Part shown: positions 31,124-38,675 of the stretch, in pieces
Layout: each line of letters opens with the position of its first letter
Numbering within the stretch: position 1 is the first letter of the stretch
From: JANXMY01 sp964251675
GTDB lineage: Bacteria; Armatimonadota; Armatimonadia; Armatimonadales; Capsulimonadaceae
Reading direction: 5' to 3'
Assembly (NCBI GenBank): GCA_964251675.1
Contig: CAXUKS010000017.1
Coordinates: forward strand, 10,317-74,316
DNA: 64,000 nucleotides
Notes under the pieces: model-generated
Database searches by the model: none
What the model saw: the letters and a program-made list of their open reading frames with translations, nothing else
What the model was told of the DNA's origin: nothing
Program-made: the position numbers and the translations under genes

Positions 31124-31309
31124 ATGCTCGTTTTAACACGCCGTCTCAATCAGTCCATTCGCATCGGCGATGATCTCGAAATCACGGTTGTCGAAGTCCG
31201 GGGCGACTAGGTGCGCCTGGGCATCAACGCGCCTAAAGATGTCGCTGTGCATCGCAAAGAGATTTGGGTGCAGATACAGCAGGAAAAAGAGGCGGAAAAG
31301 CAAAGATAG
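31124..31309 (+). pseudogene. csrA: Second csrA, interrupted by a single in-frame UAG
   Basis: ATG 31124 follows GGAGGAAAATC. The frame reads MLVLTRRLNQSIRIGDDLEI...VEVRGD, then TAG (31208-31210), then VRLGINAPKDVAVHRKEIWVQIQQEKE to a second TAG at 31307-31309. The stop replaces the Gln that the intact copy at 2424 has (GDQVRIG), a one-base CAG to TAG change, and the rest is conserved without further damage. It is either a very recent pseudogene or a gene read through by a suppressor such as the UUA-anticodon tRNA at 11112-11186. Confidence 0.85.
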
Positions 31310-31379
31310 GCAAGCAAAGATAAACCAAGGCGTCGTATGAGCCAATCAATACCAGAAAAAGAGTAGGAGAACTACAGAT

Positions 31380-31658
31380 ATGCCACTTAACATACCACCC
31401 GACAGCCGGTTGTGGGGAGACCTGACCGATGAAGAACGGACTGGCCTCAACAGCCTGATCCATGCCATTATTGTTAAAGCTGCCGCCGAGGGCGTCATCT
31501 TCGAACGGGATGCGCCTTCACACACGGCGATAGGCCACCTTGTCAGAGGAAGACTGGAAGCAAGGCTGGCCGATGTTCAGCAAGAGCTTTTGGAGAGTCT
31601 GGGAAAAGAAAATATCATGGAGGTGACTGCTTACCATCCTTCCCCGGCCAGCCCATGA
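31380..31658 (+). CDS. Hypothetical protein
   Basis: 92 residues with AGGAG upstream. Helical (LTDEERTGLNSLIHAIIVKAAAEGV; RGRLEARLADVQQELLESLGKE). No family recognised. A small membrane-protein frame begins near its 3' end. Confidence 0.6.
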   Translation: MPLNIPPDSRLWGDLTDEERTGLNSLIHAIIVKAAAEGVIFERDAPSHTAIGHLVRGRLEARLADVQQELLESLGKENIMEVTAYHPSPASP

Positions 31659-31677
31659 GGCGATCTGGTCGCTCGCG

Positions 31678-31794
31678 GTGCTGATGGCCGTCGTCGTGCT
31701 GATGGTGCTGGGGTTCATTGCTTTCTTGCTGCCGGGGAAGCACTTCGACCCGGACAGCCCAGCGGGCGACATCGGCAAGTGGATGCGGTCGTAG
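31678..31794 (+). CDS. Possible small membrane protein
   Basis: 38 residues from GTG 31678: a strongly hydrophobic helix (VLMAVVVLMVLGFIAFLLPG) followed by a polar tail with HFDPDSPAGDIGKW. The frame is open to a CTG at 31627. A single-span peptide encoded downstream of the previous gene is plausible, but a ribosome binding site is not clear. Confidence 0.4.
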   Translation: MLMAVVVLMVLGFIAFLLPGKHFDPDSPAGDIGKWMRS

Positions 31795-31889
31795 AACAGA
31801 TGCGCTTGAAAAGCACCCTGCCTTCTTCCTCGCGTACAGCGGAGGCGGCCAGCGGGGCCTGAGCGGCCATACGAGGAAGATAGAATATT

Positions 31890-32333
31890 ATGCCAATCAA
31901 ATTAGAAGATATTGATTCCGAAACAATGGAGCGTTTGTCTGAACTTGTGATTGAAAAGCTAAAGGCTTCTCAATCACAGGATAAAGAGGAAGTGCCAAAT
32001 TGGTACGCTCATCCACAACAAGTGCTTACGTTTCCTGTCAACATAGTTCACACCGATATAGGCCCATCTCAAATCTCAGTGCTATTTGGTCTTACCGACC
32101 CACTTTATCAACTGGAGAAAGGAATGCCATCGGTTCGCCTGGTTTTTACTCATGACGACTTCGTCAGAATTATGGATTATGTGAACAAGCGTGCCATCTT
32201 TCTGAGGCAGTCTTACAAAGGTGAAACCCCTAATTTAGATTTATATCCAGAAGCCGTAAATGAAGCAATGCCATTGTTAAATGCAGGGCAAGTTTCTGAC
32301 AAGCAAATTTCTGACGAGGAGGTGAATTCTTGA
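31890..32333 (+). CDS. First protein of the low-GC three-gene module
   Basis: 147 residues. An acidic helical start (KLEDIDSETMERLSELVIEKLKASQ) is followed by a beta-rich domain (VLTFPVNIVHTDIGPSQISVLFGLTD, SVRLVFTHDDFVRIMDYV). The module (31890-33441) is clearly poorer in GC than its neighbours, and its genes overlap by one or two codons, suggesting a cassette acquired as a unit. No family recognised. Confidence 0.65.
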   Translation: MPIKLEDIDSETMERLSELVIEKLKASQSQDKEEVPNWYAHPQQVLTFPVNIVHTDIGPSQISVLFGLTDPLYQLEKGMPSVRLVFTHDDFVRIMDYVNKRAIFLRQSYKGETPNLDLYPEAVNEAMPLLNAGQVSDKQISDEEVNS

Positions 32334-33046
32334 ATAATCCAGATGATTTGAAGCTGCTATACCGTAGAGATTCAGGGATTGCTCATCTTTTAGCGTCTCC
32401 GTCTAAACCTGACGTCGAGCGCCCGAAGCCCTCGCCAGCGGGCGCTTCCTTGTATGTAGGGAGTGAAACGAGTGAGATTGTGTTCATCGACTCGGTTGAT
32501 TCGACACGGCCAAGAAAATTTATCGAACAGCATTTTAATTGGGTTCGACATAGCTCTATCAATTGGAAGAAGATGTTGGCCGTGTCGGAAGTCAATGCAG
32601 CTGGAACTAGTTTTACTTCTCCTGCAGCCTCGATTTTATTTCATTTTTATGTCAGCAATAATCGTATGCTAAGTAGTGCAGACCAAGGCCTTTACATACG
32701 TATTAATTCTCAAACTGAACAAGACATAAATTCCCTACTTGAGAAATATGAGTTTGATGATCCTAACAGGCTAAGAATAATTCTATTGGCCCATCCATCT
32801 GCGATTACTTTGCTTTTGGAAGCTCGCTCTCATCTTGCCAGAATTTTTGGTGAGGATACTTTTGTTCATCTTCAGCTAGTTCCAGAAGATGAGGATGGAG
32901 CGGGTGTTGCCCTTTTTGCCAATGTCTACACTCAGGATGATCCTTTGGTTGCTTTCGAGAAAATGAGCCGCTTTGATGAAGAATGGTGGTTGGATGCATC
33001 TGAAAGGTCCGACGGTGTGCTTAACTTCAGTGTGGAGTTCGTTTGA
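32330..33046 (+). CDS. Second protein of the three-gene module
   Basis: 238 residues from TTG 32330, overlapping the previous stop (TTGA). The C-terminal two thirds are alpha/beta (SINWKKMLAVSEVNAAGTSF, PNRLRIILLAHPSAITLLLEA, VHLQLVPEDEDGAGVALFANVY). No catalytic signature is clear. It is tightly coupled to a HEPN-like gene, so a toxin regulator, sensor or antitoxin role is possible (inference). Confidence 0.65.
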   Translation: MNNPDDLKLLYRRDSGIAHLLASPSKPDVERPKPSPAGASLYVGSETSEIVFIDSVDSTRPRKFIEQHFNWVRHSSINWKKMLAVSEVNAAGTSFTSPAASILFHFYVSNNRMLSSADQGLYIRINSQTEQDINSLLEKYEFDDPNRLRIILLAHPSAITLLLEARSHLARIFGEDTFVHLQLVPEDEDGAGVALFANVYTQDDPLVAFEKMSRFDEEWWLDASERSDGVLNFSVEFV

Positions 33047-33441
33047 TGCTTCCTACCACGCCAAATTTTGACTGGCAGGAATATCTTGTCCTCGCCGAGC
33101 GGCTTGCCGTAATCAACGCTGAGAGTGCCAAAAGATCTGCTATCAGTCGAGCTTATTATGCAGCGTTCCGCAAAGCGGAATTTGTATACATGCGTGCTAA
33201 CCCTGTATTTATACCTGATGATGGAAAGCAGTCACATTATATTGTCTGGGAGTGGTTCAAAAAGCACCAGGCACGGCCATACAAACAAATTGGCAACTCC
33301 GGCGATAGACTTAAGAAGAGCAGAATACGGGCAGACTATAGTGACACATTCCCAGGATTAGAACAACAAACTAGCTACCAGATGAAAGTCGCAAAAGAGT
33401 TGATCGAAAGTTTAGATCAGATAGCGAACAGTTTTTCGTAA
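33046..33441 (+). CDS. HEPN-like protein, third gene of the module
   Basis: 131 residues from ATG 33046 (TGATG overlap). The helix SAKRSAISRAYYAAFRKAEF has the S...R.aYYa.F pattern of HEPN proteins, and a later KKSRIRADY carries an Arg-x(n)-Asp-Tyr motif reminiscent of the HEPN R-x4-6-H region without the His. HEPN proteins are often RNases or their partners in toxin-antitoxin and anti-phage systems. Activity here is not established. Confidence 0.65.
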   Translation: MLPTTPNFDWQEYLVLAERLAVINAESAKRSAISRAYYAAFRKAEFVYMRANPVFIPDDGKQSHYIVWEWFKKHQARPYKQIGNSGDRLKKSRIRADYSDTFPGLEQQTSYQMKVAKELIESLDQIANSFS

Positions 33442-33547
33442 TATAATCTCATTTCTACACCAGATCTGTATCAGGCCATTGCCAATCCGTTAAGGCAACT
33501 GATAAACATTCTGACCAAAATAAGATCCTCAATTTCTACTGTTCCTC

Positions 33548-33576
33548 TTGACTCTGCCTGCTTACTGCGTTATAAT
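33548..33576 (+). promoter_or_regulatory. Promoter of the ATPase-RHH-initiator operon
   Basis: TTGACT (33548-33553), 17-base spacer, TATAAT (33571-33576), 46 bases before the ATG of the ATPase gene. Confidence 0.8.
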
Positions 33577-33622
33577 GCCTCAACGTTCAAGTAAGTTGAT
33601 ACATGAATGACAGGAGACAGAT

Positions 33623-34492
33623 ATGGCAACGACGGTCGCCCGCGCCGCTCCCAGCGGCTACGTCAAACACTTCGGCATGAGCCGTATGCCCTTCGACACG
33701 GCTCCAAACCCCGACTTCGCCTTCGCCACTCGTGCCCACGAGATCGCCCTGCTGCGGATGCAGGACAGCGTGGAGCAGCGGATGGGTCTGGCGCTTCTGA
33801 AGGGCGACATCGGCACTGGTAAAAGCACCCTGGCCCACCTACTAACCCAGACCTGGGCCGAAGAGCCGGACCGATACCGCACGGTTCTCATTGACGATCC
33901 CAGCGCTTATACACCGGCCCAGTTCATGCGGCTGCTGGTCAGCGCCTTTGGCCTAGAAGCCTCGCGCTACGTTCAGGTCAATAAGGACCTGTTCCGTAGC
34001 TTTCTTCTGGACGAATACGAAGCAGGCCGGACCGTCGTGGTGTTGCTCGATGAAGCCCAGACAATCAGTGCACCTAACATGGCGACGCTGCTCATGCTCT
34101 CGAACCTCCAGACGGCCACCACGAAGCTTGTCCAGATCGCCTTGCTCGCTCTCCCGAACTTCGACCGCAAGCTTTCCTACCAGCCTGCCCTTTCCAGCCG
34201 GATCGCCACGCGCGGCACGCTGGACCCGCTGATCGCCTCGGATACCGTGGATATGATGCGCCACCGCGTCGAGGTCGCTGGTGGGGACTTTGACCGCCTG
34301 TTCCCGGCAGACACCCACCGCCCTATTTGGGCAGCGACGCGCGGCATCCCCCGTAAAATTTGCGTCTTGTGTCACAACGTTCTGTTCAATGCTTATGCAC
34401 GCAGCCTGACCGGTGCTGACGTGGAGGCTGTCGTTCAGGCCGCCAAAGACTGTGAGTTCGATCTGGACTTCGATGCGACGGGAGGCAAGTAA
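33623..34492 (+). CDS. ExeA-family AAA ATPase, partition/replication type
   Basis: 289 residues. The opening HFGMSRMPFDTAPNPDFAF is typical of ExeA/GspA-like ATPases. Walker A is GDIGTGKST (61-69), Walker B VVVLLDEAQ (138-146), and sensor and lid motifs follow (SSRIATRGTLDPL, GIPRKICVLC). Relatives act in type II secretion, transposition (MuB/TniB-like) and replicon maintenance. Here it heads an operon with a DNA-binding protein and an initiator, so a plasmid partition or replication loader role is most likely. Confidence 0.78.
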   Translation: MATTVARAAPSGYVKHFGMSRMPFDTAPNPDFAFATRAHEIALLRMQDSVEQRMGLALLKGDIGTGKSTLAHLLTQTWAEEPDRYRTVLIDDPSAYTPAQFMRLLVSAFGLEASRYVQVNKDLFRSFLLDEYEAGRTVVVLLDEAQTISAPNMATLLMLSNLQTATTKLVQIALLALPNFDRKLSYQPALSSRIATRGTLDPLIASDTVDMMRHRVEVAGGDFDRLFPADTHRPIWAATRGIPRKICVLCHNVLFNAYARSLTGADVEAVVQAAKDCEFDLDFDATGGK

Positions 34493-35116
34493 TTGGCAGA
34501 GACCTCCACCCGTTCGCTGCGTGCTTCCCTCAATCCTCAGGCCCGGATGCAGCAGCTCCTTCAGAAACAAGAATCAGAGAAGCAAGAACCAGCGCAAATT
34601 CCACTAGATGCACTACCAGTAGCGTCTGCTACTACGCTACCAGATACGCAGACAGACGCACTACCAGATAGTAGCGCTACCGACAATGCAGAAACGTATA
34701 CGGACCACATATCAGCAATCCACACAGACAGTAGCGCAGTAGCGCAGGAGCATAGTAGCACACATAGTAGCGAGGTAGCAGACGCTACTGGTAATCTGGT
34801 AGCACAGAAACGCAGAAGTATATCTTCCAAGAAGCCCGGCGCTCCATCGGCTCAAGCGCCATCATCTCAGAAGGGGAGCGCGGACAAAGGAAGCGCAGAT
34901 CCTGTTCGCCAGGCGATGCTGGGAATGCTGGCCATGCCTTACCCCGAGGACATGGCGGCAGGCGCGATGACAGTGACCTCAGTGAAGATCCCGAAGCCGG
35001 TCTGGGAACGCCTGGAATACGCACGGACGATCACTCGCAAAGACAAGCAAGACATCATCGCCGACGCACTGCGGATCTACTTTGAGTTGATTGTAGAGGA
35101 TGGTTTAGACAAATGA
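34493..35116 (+). CDS. RHH-type DNA-binding protein with repeat-rich linker
   Basis: 207 residues from TTG 34493 with GGGAGG upstream. The N-terminal 120 residues are disordered and Ser/Thr/Asp-rich, encoded by DNA packed with GTAGC/GCTAC repeats. The C terminus (VTSVKIPKPVWERLEYARTITRKDKQDIIADALRIYFEL) is a ribbon-helix-helix or related fold. As the partner of an ATPase it may be the centromere-binding component, with its own gene containing the binding sites (inference). Confidence 0.65.
   Translation: MAETSTRSLRASLNPQARMQQLLQKQESEKQEPAQIPLDALPVASATTLPDTQTDALPDSSATDNAETYTDHISAIHTDSSAVAQEHSSTHSSEVADATGNLVAQKRRSISSKKPGAPSAQAPSSQKGSADKGSADPVRQAMLGMLAMPYPEDMAAGAMTVTSVKIPKPVWERLEYARTITRKDKQDIIADALRIYFELIVEDGLDK
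34619..34803. repeat. GTAGC/GCTAC repeat cluster inside the RHH gene
   Basis: Eight GTAGC (34619, 34671, 34731, 34739, 34755, 34767, 34775, 34799) and four GCTAC (34628, 34636, 34676, 34784) lie in 185 bases, including the palindrome GTAGCGCTAC at 34671-34680. This far exceeds chance and matches a candidate centromere or operator array. Confidence 0.75.
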
Positions 35117-36015
35117 GTGATGACATCTCCATCTCCCCATTTTATCATTCTGCAGTGAACGAGATCACTGAACCGAACAAATATGCTGCTCATTCTCATT
35201 ATTTGACGACCCGGTGGAAAAGTGAGCTGGGACCAAATGGCTATGCTATCCTGACAAGTCTCCGAGACCGCTGCTTCTACAATCGAAAGACGGGAGAGGT
35301 CCGCAACTCTATCCAGGTCACAATGGAGGAGATCGGCGAAGAGTGCGGCATTTCGGAGCGCACGGTACGGCGTGAACTCGACTCAAATCTGGCTCTTAAA
35401 AAGTTTGTTCGTGGACAGAGGGAATACTCCCCTGATGACCGGCGTGGCGGATTTAGAAACGGTCCCAAATCGTTTCAGGTGTCTATGGATGACCCGGTTC
35501 ACCCCCGAGACGAAGAAAAGTTGCTGGAAATCGTGAAGCGCAAAGCCGAGGAAGCAGACAAAGGAAGCGAGAGCGCTCTGGAGAGAGCGCGGCGCATTGC
35601 AGCATCCAATCAGCCTGAATTAACGTCCGGTCAAAATGACCGGACGCAAAATCTCCAAGCGGACAATCTGTCACAGAGTCCGGTCAATTTGTCCGAGCGC
35701 TGTGACAAACTGACCGATACCCCCGGACAAATTGACCGGACTCTTAAGAGTCCTGACTCCTTATTACTCAAGAAGACTCTTAAAGACGCCTCCGGCGGTT
35801 CGGATTTTTTCGCTTCGCTTTTTCAGGAGCCGGAAAAGACAGGTCCGCCAGCCTGGGCAGACCTGACACCCCAGCAGCAAGAACCGTTCCGCGCTCAGGC
35901 GAGGCACGAGCTACTGCCGTATGCCCTAGAAGCTGGCGAGAAGGCCTGGGCGCGGATGGGGCCACGTCAGGAAGAGGTACGGGCCAAAAATCTGTACGAG
36001 GCGTCCCTGCAATGA
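35113..36015 (+). CDS. Plasmid replication-initiator-like protein
   Basis: 300 residues, ATG overlapping the upstream gene by 4 bases. The N-terminal part has a winged-helix region (LTTRWKSELGPNGYAILTSLRDR, VTMEEIGEECGISERTVRRELDSNLALKKFV). A polar linker (about 165-215) follows, with inverted repeats in its coding DNA (35625-35741), and a helical C terminus. This is the same architecture as the 12.6-13.8 kb initiator-like gene. It is third in the ATPase-RHH operon, which fits a Rep protein with its origin inside the gene. Confidence 0.65.
   Translation: MSDDISISPFYHSAVNEITEPNKYAAHSHYLTTRWKSELGPNGYAILTSLRDRCFYNRKTGEVRNSIQVTMEEIGEECGISERTVRRELDSNLALKKFVRGQREYSPDDRRGGFRNGPKSFQVSMDDPVHPRDEEKLLEIVKRKAEEADKGSESALERARRIAASNQPELTSGQNDRTQNLQADNLSQSPVNLSERCDKLTDTPGQIDRTLKSPDSLLLKKTLKDASGGSDFFASLFQEPEKTGPPAWADLTPQQQEPFRAQARHELLPYALEAGEKAWARMGPRQEEVRAKNLYEASLQ
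35625..35741. repeat. Inverted repeat cluster inside the second initiator gene (candidate origin)
   Basis: A 21-base palindrome, GTCCGGTCA-AAA-TGACCGGAC, lies at 35625-35645. An 18-base sequence, GTCCGGTCAATTTGTCCG, at 35678-35695 recurs in exact inverted orientation at 35724-35741. Confidence 0.85.
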
Positions 36016-36108
36016 GGAGAGGGATGGAGAGGGGGCGGCTAACATCACTTATGAGAATAAACCTTCTCGCTAGTAATCCATATTTCAATCTGACCGGTTT
36101 AGACAATC

Positions 36109-37110
36109 ATGGCCGCTAAAACGGGCAAGATAATCAAACAGGCATCCGCCCTGGTCCTGGCCCCGGAGATGCCCCAGACCGCGCTAACAGTCGTTTCTAC
36201 TCCATCTGCCGACCGGCATCCTGCCCTGGTCTACCTGGCCCGCCTCGCGCCCGGCTCCCGCCGCACTATGCGAGCAGCCTTGACCGCCATGGCGCAGCGG
36301 CTCAGCGGCAATCGGTGCGACCTGTGGACGCTGGACTGGCACGAGCTGCGCTATCAACACACGGCGGCGCTTCGAGCGCTCCTCGCCGAGCAGTACGCGC
36401 CTGCCACGGTCAACAAGATGCTGGCGGCCCTACGTGGCACCCTGAAAGAGTGCTGGCGGCTGGGCCTGGTTTCTGCCGAAGACTACCACCGGGCCACCGA
36501 TTTGCCGTCCGTGCGCGGCTCAACGCTTCTGCGCGGACGGGCGCTGTCTGCCGGAGAGCTGAGGACCTTGCTGGGAGCCTGCGGAGGCGACAGGACGGCG
36601 GCGGGCACGCGGGACGGGGCACTGGTGGCGACGCTCTACGGGGCCGGCCTGCGCCGGTCTGAGTCGGTGGCTCTGGAAGTGCGTGACTATGATCCGGAGA
36701 CGGGCGCTCTGACGGTGCGGGCAGGTAAGGGGCGCAAAGACCGGACCGCCTATGCGCCGGGCGGCTGCCGGGCGGCTCTGGCGGCGTGGCTTTCAGTCCG
36801 GGGGCAGGAGCCGGGGCCGCTGTTCGTGCCGATCAATAAAGCCCAGCGGCTGACGTTCCGGGCGATGAGCGACCAGGCCGTGCTCTATATCCTGCGGAAA
36901 CGGGCGCTGGCGGCGGGGCTGGCGTCGTTCTCCCCCCATGATCTGCGCCGCACCTTCATCGGGGACCTCTTGGACGTCGGTGCAGACATTGCTACGGTCC
37001 AGAAGATGGCGGGTCATGCTAATGTGCAGACGACGGCCCGGTATGATCGGCGGGGGGAAGGCGTCAAGAAAAAAGCCGCCGACCTGCTGCATGTGCCTTT
37101 TCAGGAGTGA
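36109..37110 (+). CDS. Tyrosine recombinase (integrase/resolvase type)
   Basis: 333 residues with an N-terminal SAM-like core-binding domain (about 40-125) and a complete catalytic domain: R182 (GLRRSE), K207 (GKGRKDR), H277-x-x-R280 (HDLRRTF), H303 (AGHA) and Y312 (RYDRR). It should perform site-specific recombination, either integration or multimer resolution. It stands alone after the initiator gene, with no excisionase recognised next to it. Repeats and hairpins at 37550-37740 may include its site. Confidence 0.92.
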   Translation: MAAKTGKIIKQASALVLAPEMPQTALTVVSTPSADRHPALVYLARLAPGSRRTMRAALTAMAQRLSGNRCDLWTLDWHELRYQHTAALRALLAEQYAPATVNKMLAALRGTLKECWRLGLVSAEDYHRATDLPSVRGSTLLRGRALSAGELRTLLGACGGDRTAAGTRDGALVATLYGAGLRRSESVALEVRDYDPETGALTVRAGKGRKDRTAYAPGGCRAALAAWLSVRGQEPGPLFVPINKAQRLTFRAMSDQAVLYILRKRALAAGLASFSPHDLRRTFIGDLLDVGADIATVQKMAGHANVQTTARYDRRGEGVKKKAADLLHVPFQE

Positions 37111-37234
37111 TTTCCTCTCCACTCTGATAGTAATTTCCTTTACAGATGCAAAAACATATCCCCTTAGCTTAAAAAGATAGCCACATCTGTCGGACAGGCG
37201 CAAACATACCGCTTTTGAGCGTTATAATATAATT

Positions 37235-37540
37235 GTGAATAATGATGCCGCCTCTGCCGCTAATCTTATGACCAGTTCTCTCGGGACCAATTCTGCTGCG
37301 CCTGTGCCGCGCTTGTCGCCGGACACGCAGATCGCGCTCCGTGAACTCTCAGAGCGCATCGGCGAACGCGGCCACGCCGCCATCTGGGCTGAAAACTACT
37401 TCGCCCGTAACCATACTTTGCCGACGTGTTCTCAAATCGTCATCGGTCTGCATGAAGACCTGGACATCGTAATCAGTGCCCGTAGCGCCCAGCGTGCTCT
37501 TCGAGACATCCGCAACCGCCCCTACGAAGCCCGCGTCTGA
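37235..37540 (+). CDS. Small hypothetical protein (possibly leaderless)
   Basis: 101 residues from GTG 37235; TATAAT lies at 37223-37228, only 6 bases upstream. The C-terminal half is helical with a possible DNA-binding helix pair (LPTCSQIVIGLHEDL, SARSAQRALRDIRNRPYEARV). No family recognised. A 13-bp duplication (37553-37565 and 37569-37581) follows its stop. Confidence 0.55.
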   Translation: MNNDAASAANLMTSSLGTNSAAPVPRLSPDTQIALRELSERIGERGHAAIWAENYFARNHTLPTCSQIVIGLHEDLDIVISARSAQRALRDIRNRPYEARV

Positions 37541-37616
37541 CTACGAACCTGACCGACAACTTTTATTTCCGACAACTTTTAACGAGACCCGGTGGCACGC
37601 CGTTACACGGTGCCCT

Positions 37617-37650
37617 AATTCCCCAAACCCTTTTCAGGCTTGGGGGAATT
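37617..37650. other. Imperfect inverted repeat downstream of the integrase region
   Basis: AATTCCCC...GGGGGAATT with inner AAACCC/GCTTGG arms and a 10-base loop. No T run follows, so it may be a recombination or protein site rather than a terminator. A 12-bp exact tandem repeat (ACAAATAGATTT, 37675-37698) lies just beyond. Confidence 0.5.
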
Positions 37651-37704
37651 CGAGCCATGGGTGTGTCTCGTGTCACAAATAGATTTACAAATAGATTTTC
37701 CTGC

Positions 37705-37737
37705 AAGGGCTTTCCTCAATTTGAGGAAGGCCCTTTT
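37705..37737. terminator. Rho-independent terminator
   Basis: AAGGGCTTTCCTCAA / TTGAGGAAGGCCCTTTT forms a long stem with one bulge and a T run, ending the 37.2 kb transcript before the next small-gene cluster. Confidence 0.8.
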
Positions 37738-37781
37738 GCATGGCCGTCCTAGCCTTTGGAGCCTTATTCTCTGGAGCCTTT

Positions 37782-38078
37782 ATGTACCAACCCTCCATTC
37801 CTGTCCCGCCGCAGCTCAAAATGATCGCCAGCCAAACCTATATTTGGGAGGCACTGGTGCTCAACGGAGCGACGGCCCCGGTGGCTTCCAAGCGAATGAA
37901 CGTTTCCCTGGGCGATGCCAAAGAAGGCCTCCAAGCCGCCGCCGACCGCCTGCGTACTCGCATGGGAAACTGCGACCGTGCCGAGACTGTGCTGAAGGGG
38001 TCTGGGGCCGTCAAGCAGGAGATCAGCCGCCGCGCCTGGGACGATGTGGCGCTGGGGCTGCGTGGCCAAGGGGCATAG
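37782..38078 (+). CDS. Small hypothetical protein
   Basis: 98 residues from ATG 37782 with GGAG upstream. The sequence SQTYIWEALVLNGATAPVASKRMNVSLGDAKEGLQAAADRL resembles a helix-turn-helix of the sigma-like or LuxR type, so DNA binding is possible. It precedes another small gene by 12 bases. Confidence 0.58.
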   Translation: MYQPSIPVPPQLKMIASQTYIWEALVLNGATAPVASKRMNVSLGDAKEGLQAAADRLRTRMGNCDRAETVLKGSGAVKQEISRRAWDDVALGLRGQGA

Positions 38079-38089
38079 CGAGGCTGACC

Positions 38090-38368
38090 ATGAGCGGACG
38101 AGCCATTTCCCGCCAGGACCGCGCCAAAGCCTGCTGGCACGAAGACCAGAAGCCCCGGCGTGGCAGCTTAGTCACCCCCGCCCACCGGGAGCAGATGCGC
38201 CAGCTTGCTCTGACGGAGCCGGAAAGGTTTGTGGGGTGCCTGCGCCTCGCCCGCGTCGTGTCCCTCAAACAGCTTCCCTGGTGGCCGGAGTTTGTGAGCT
38301 GTCACAGCGAAGAAGCCACGCATATCATTCTGTCAGCGGCGCAAATAGGTATCGGCTACCTGCGCTGA
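38090..38368 (+). CDS. Small basic hypothetical protein
   Basis: 92 residues from ATG 38090 with GAGG upstream. The basic N terminus (GRAISRQDRAKACWHEDQKPRRG) and a helical rest with SLKQLPWWPEF are visible. The frame extends much further upstream (37640) but that part has no support. Function unknown. Confidence 0.58.
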   Translation: MSGRAISRQDRAKACWHEDQKPRRGSLVTPAHREQMRQLALTEPERFVGCLRLARVVSLKQLPWWPEFVSCHSEEATHIILSAAQIGIGYLR

Positions 38369-38395
38369 GCTGTCGACGGATTAAAGGCACGCACT

Positions 38396-38605
38396 ATGGA
38401 TGATTTGTTCGACACCGTGTTTCAGCCCGCCCGGTGCATTGCCTGCGGCAAAGACGCTCGGTGTTACACGGACCCGGAGACGAGTGAAACCATCTGCTTT
38501 CCCTGTTTGGAGAACTGGTGCGAAAATGTTGCGCCTTCCGATCCCAGCTTTATCCGCTTTGTAGAAAACAAAACTACAAGACTACAGCTTTCAGTCTGTA
38601 GTTAA
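38396..38605 (+). CDS. Cysteine-rich protein, paralogue of 4684-4950
   Basis: 69 residues with CIACGKDARCYTDPETSETICFPCLENWCENVA, the same Cys framework and CYTDPET/CENVA motifs as the protein at 4684-4950. It lies in a small-gene cluster upstream of the methyltransferase. Function unknown; probably a zinc-binding adaptor. Confidence 0.68.
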   Translation: MDDLFDTVFQPARCIACGKDARCYTDPETSETICFPCLENWCENVAPSDPSFIRFVENKTTRLQLSVCS

Positions 38606-38675
38606 AATCCATGAAAGACTTTTAGAAAGGCCCGTCTCACGGGGCGATTGCCCACCGAGACGGGATGCAAGATCC

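Noticed and set aside
37617..37698. Integrase attachment site (attP)
   Set aside because: Inverted and direct repeats are present but no tRNA or core match can be tested here; evidence is insufficient.
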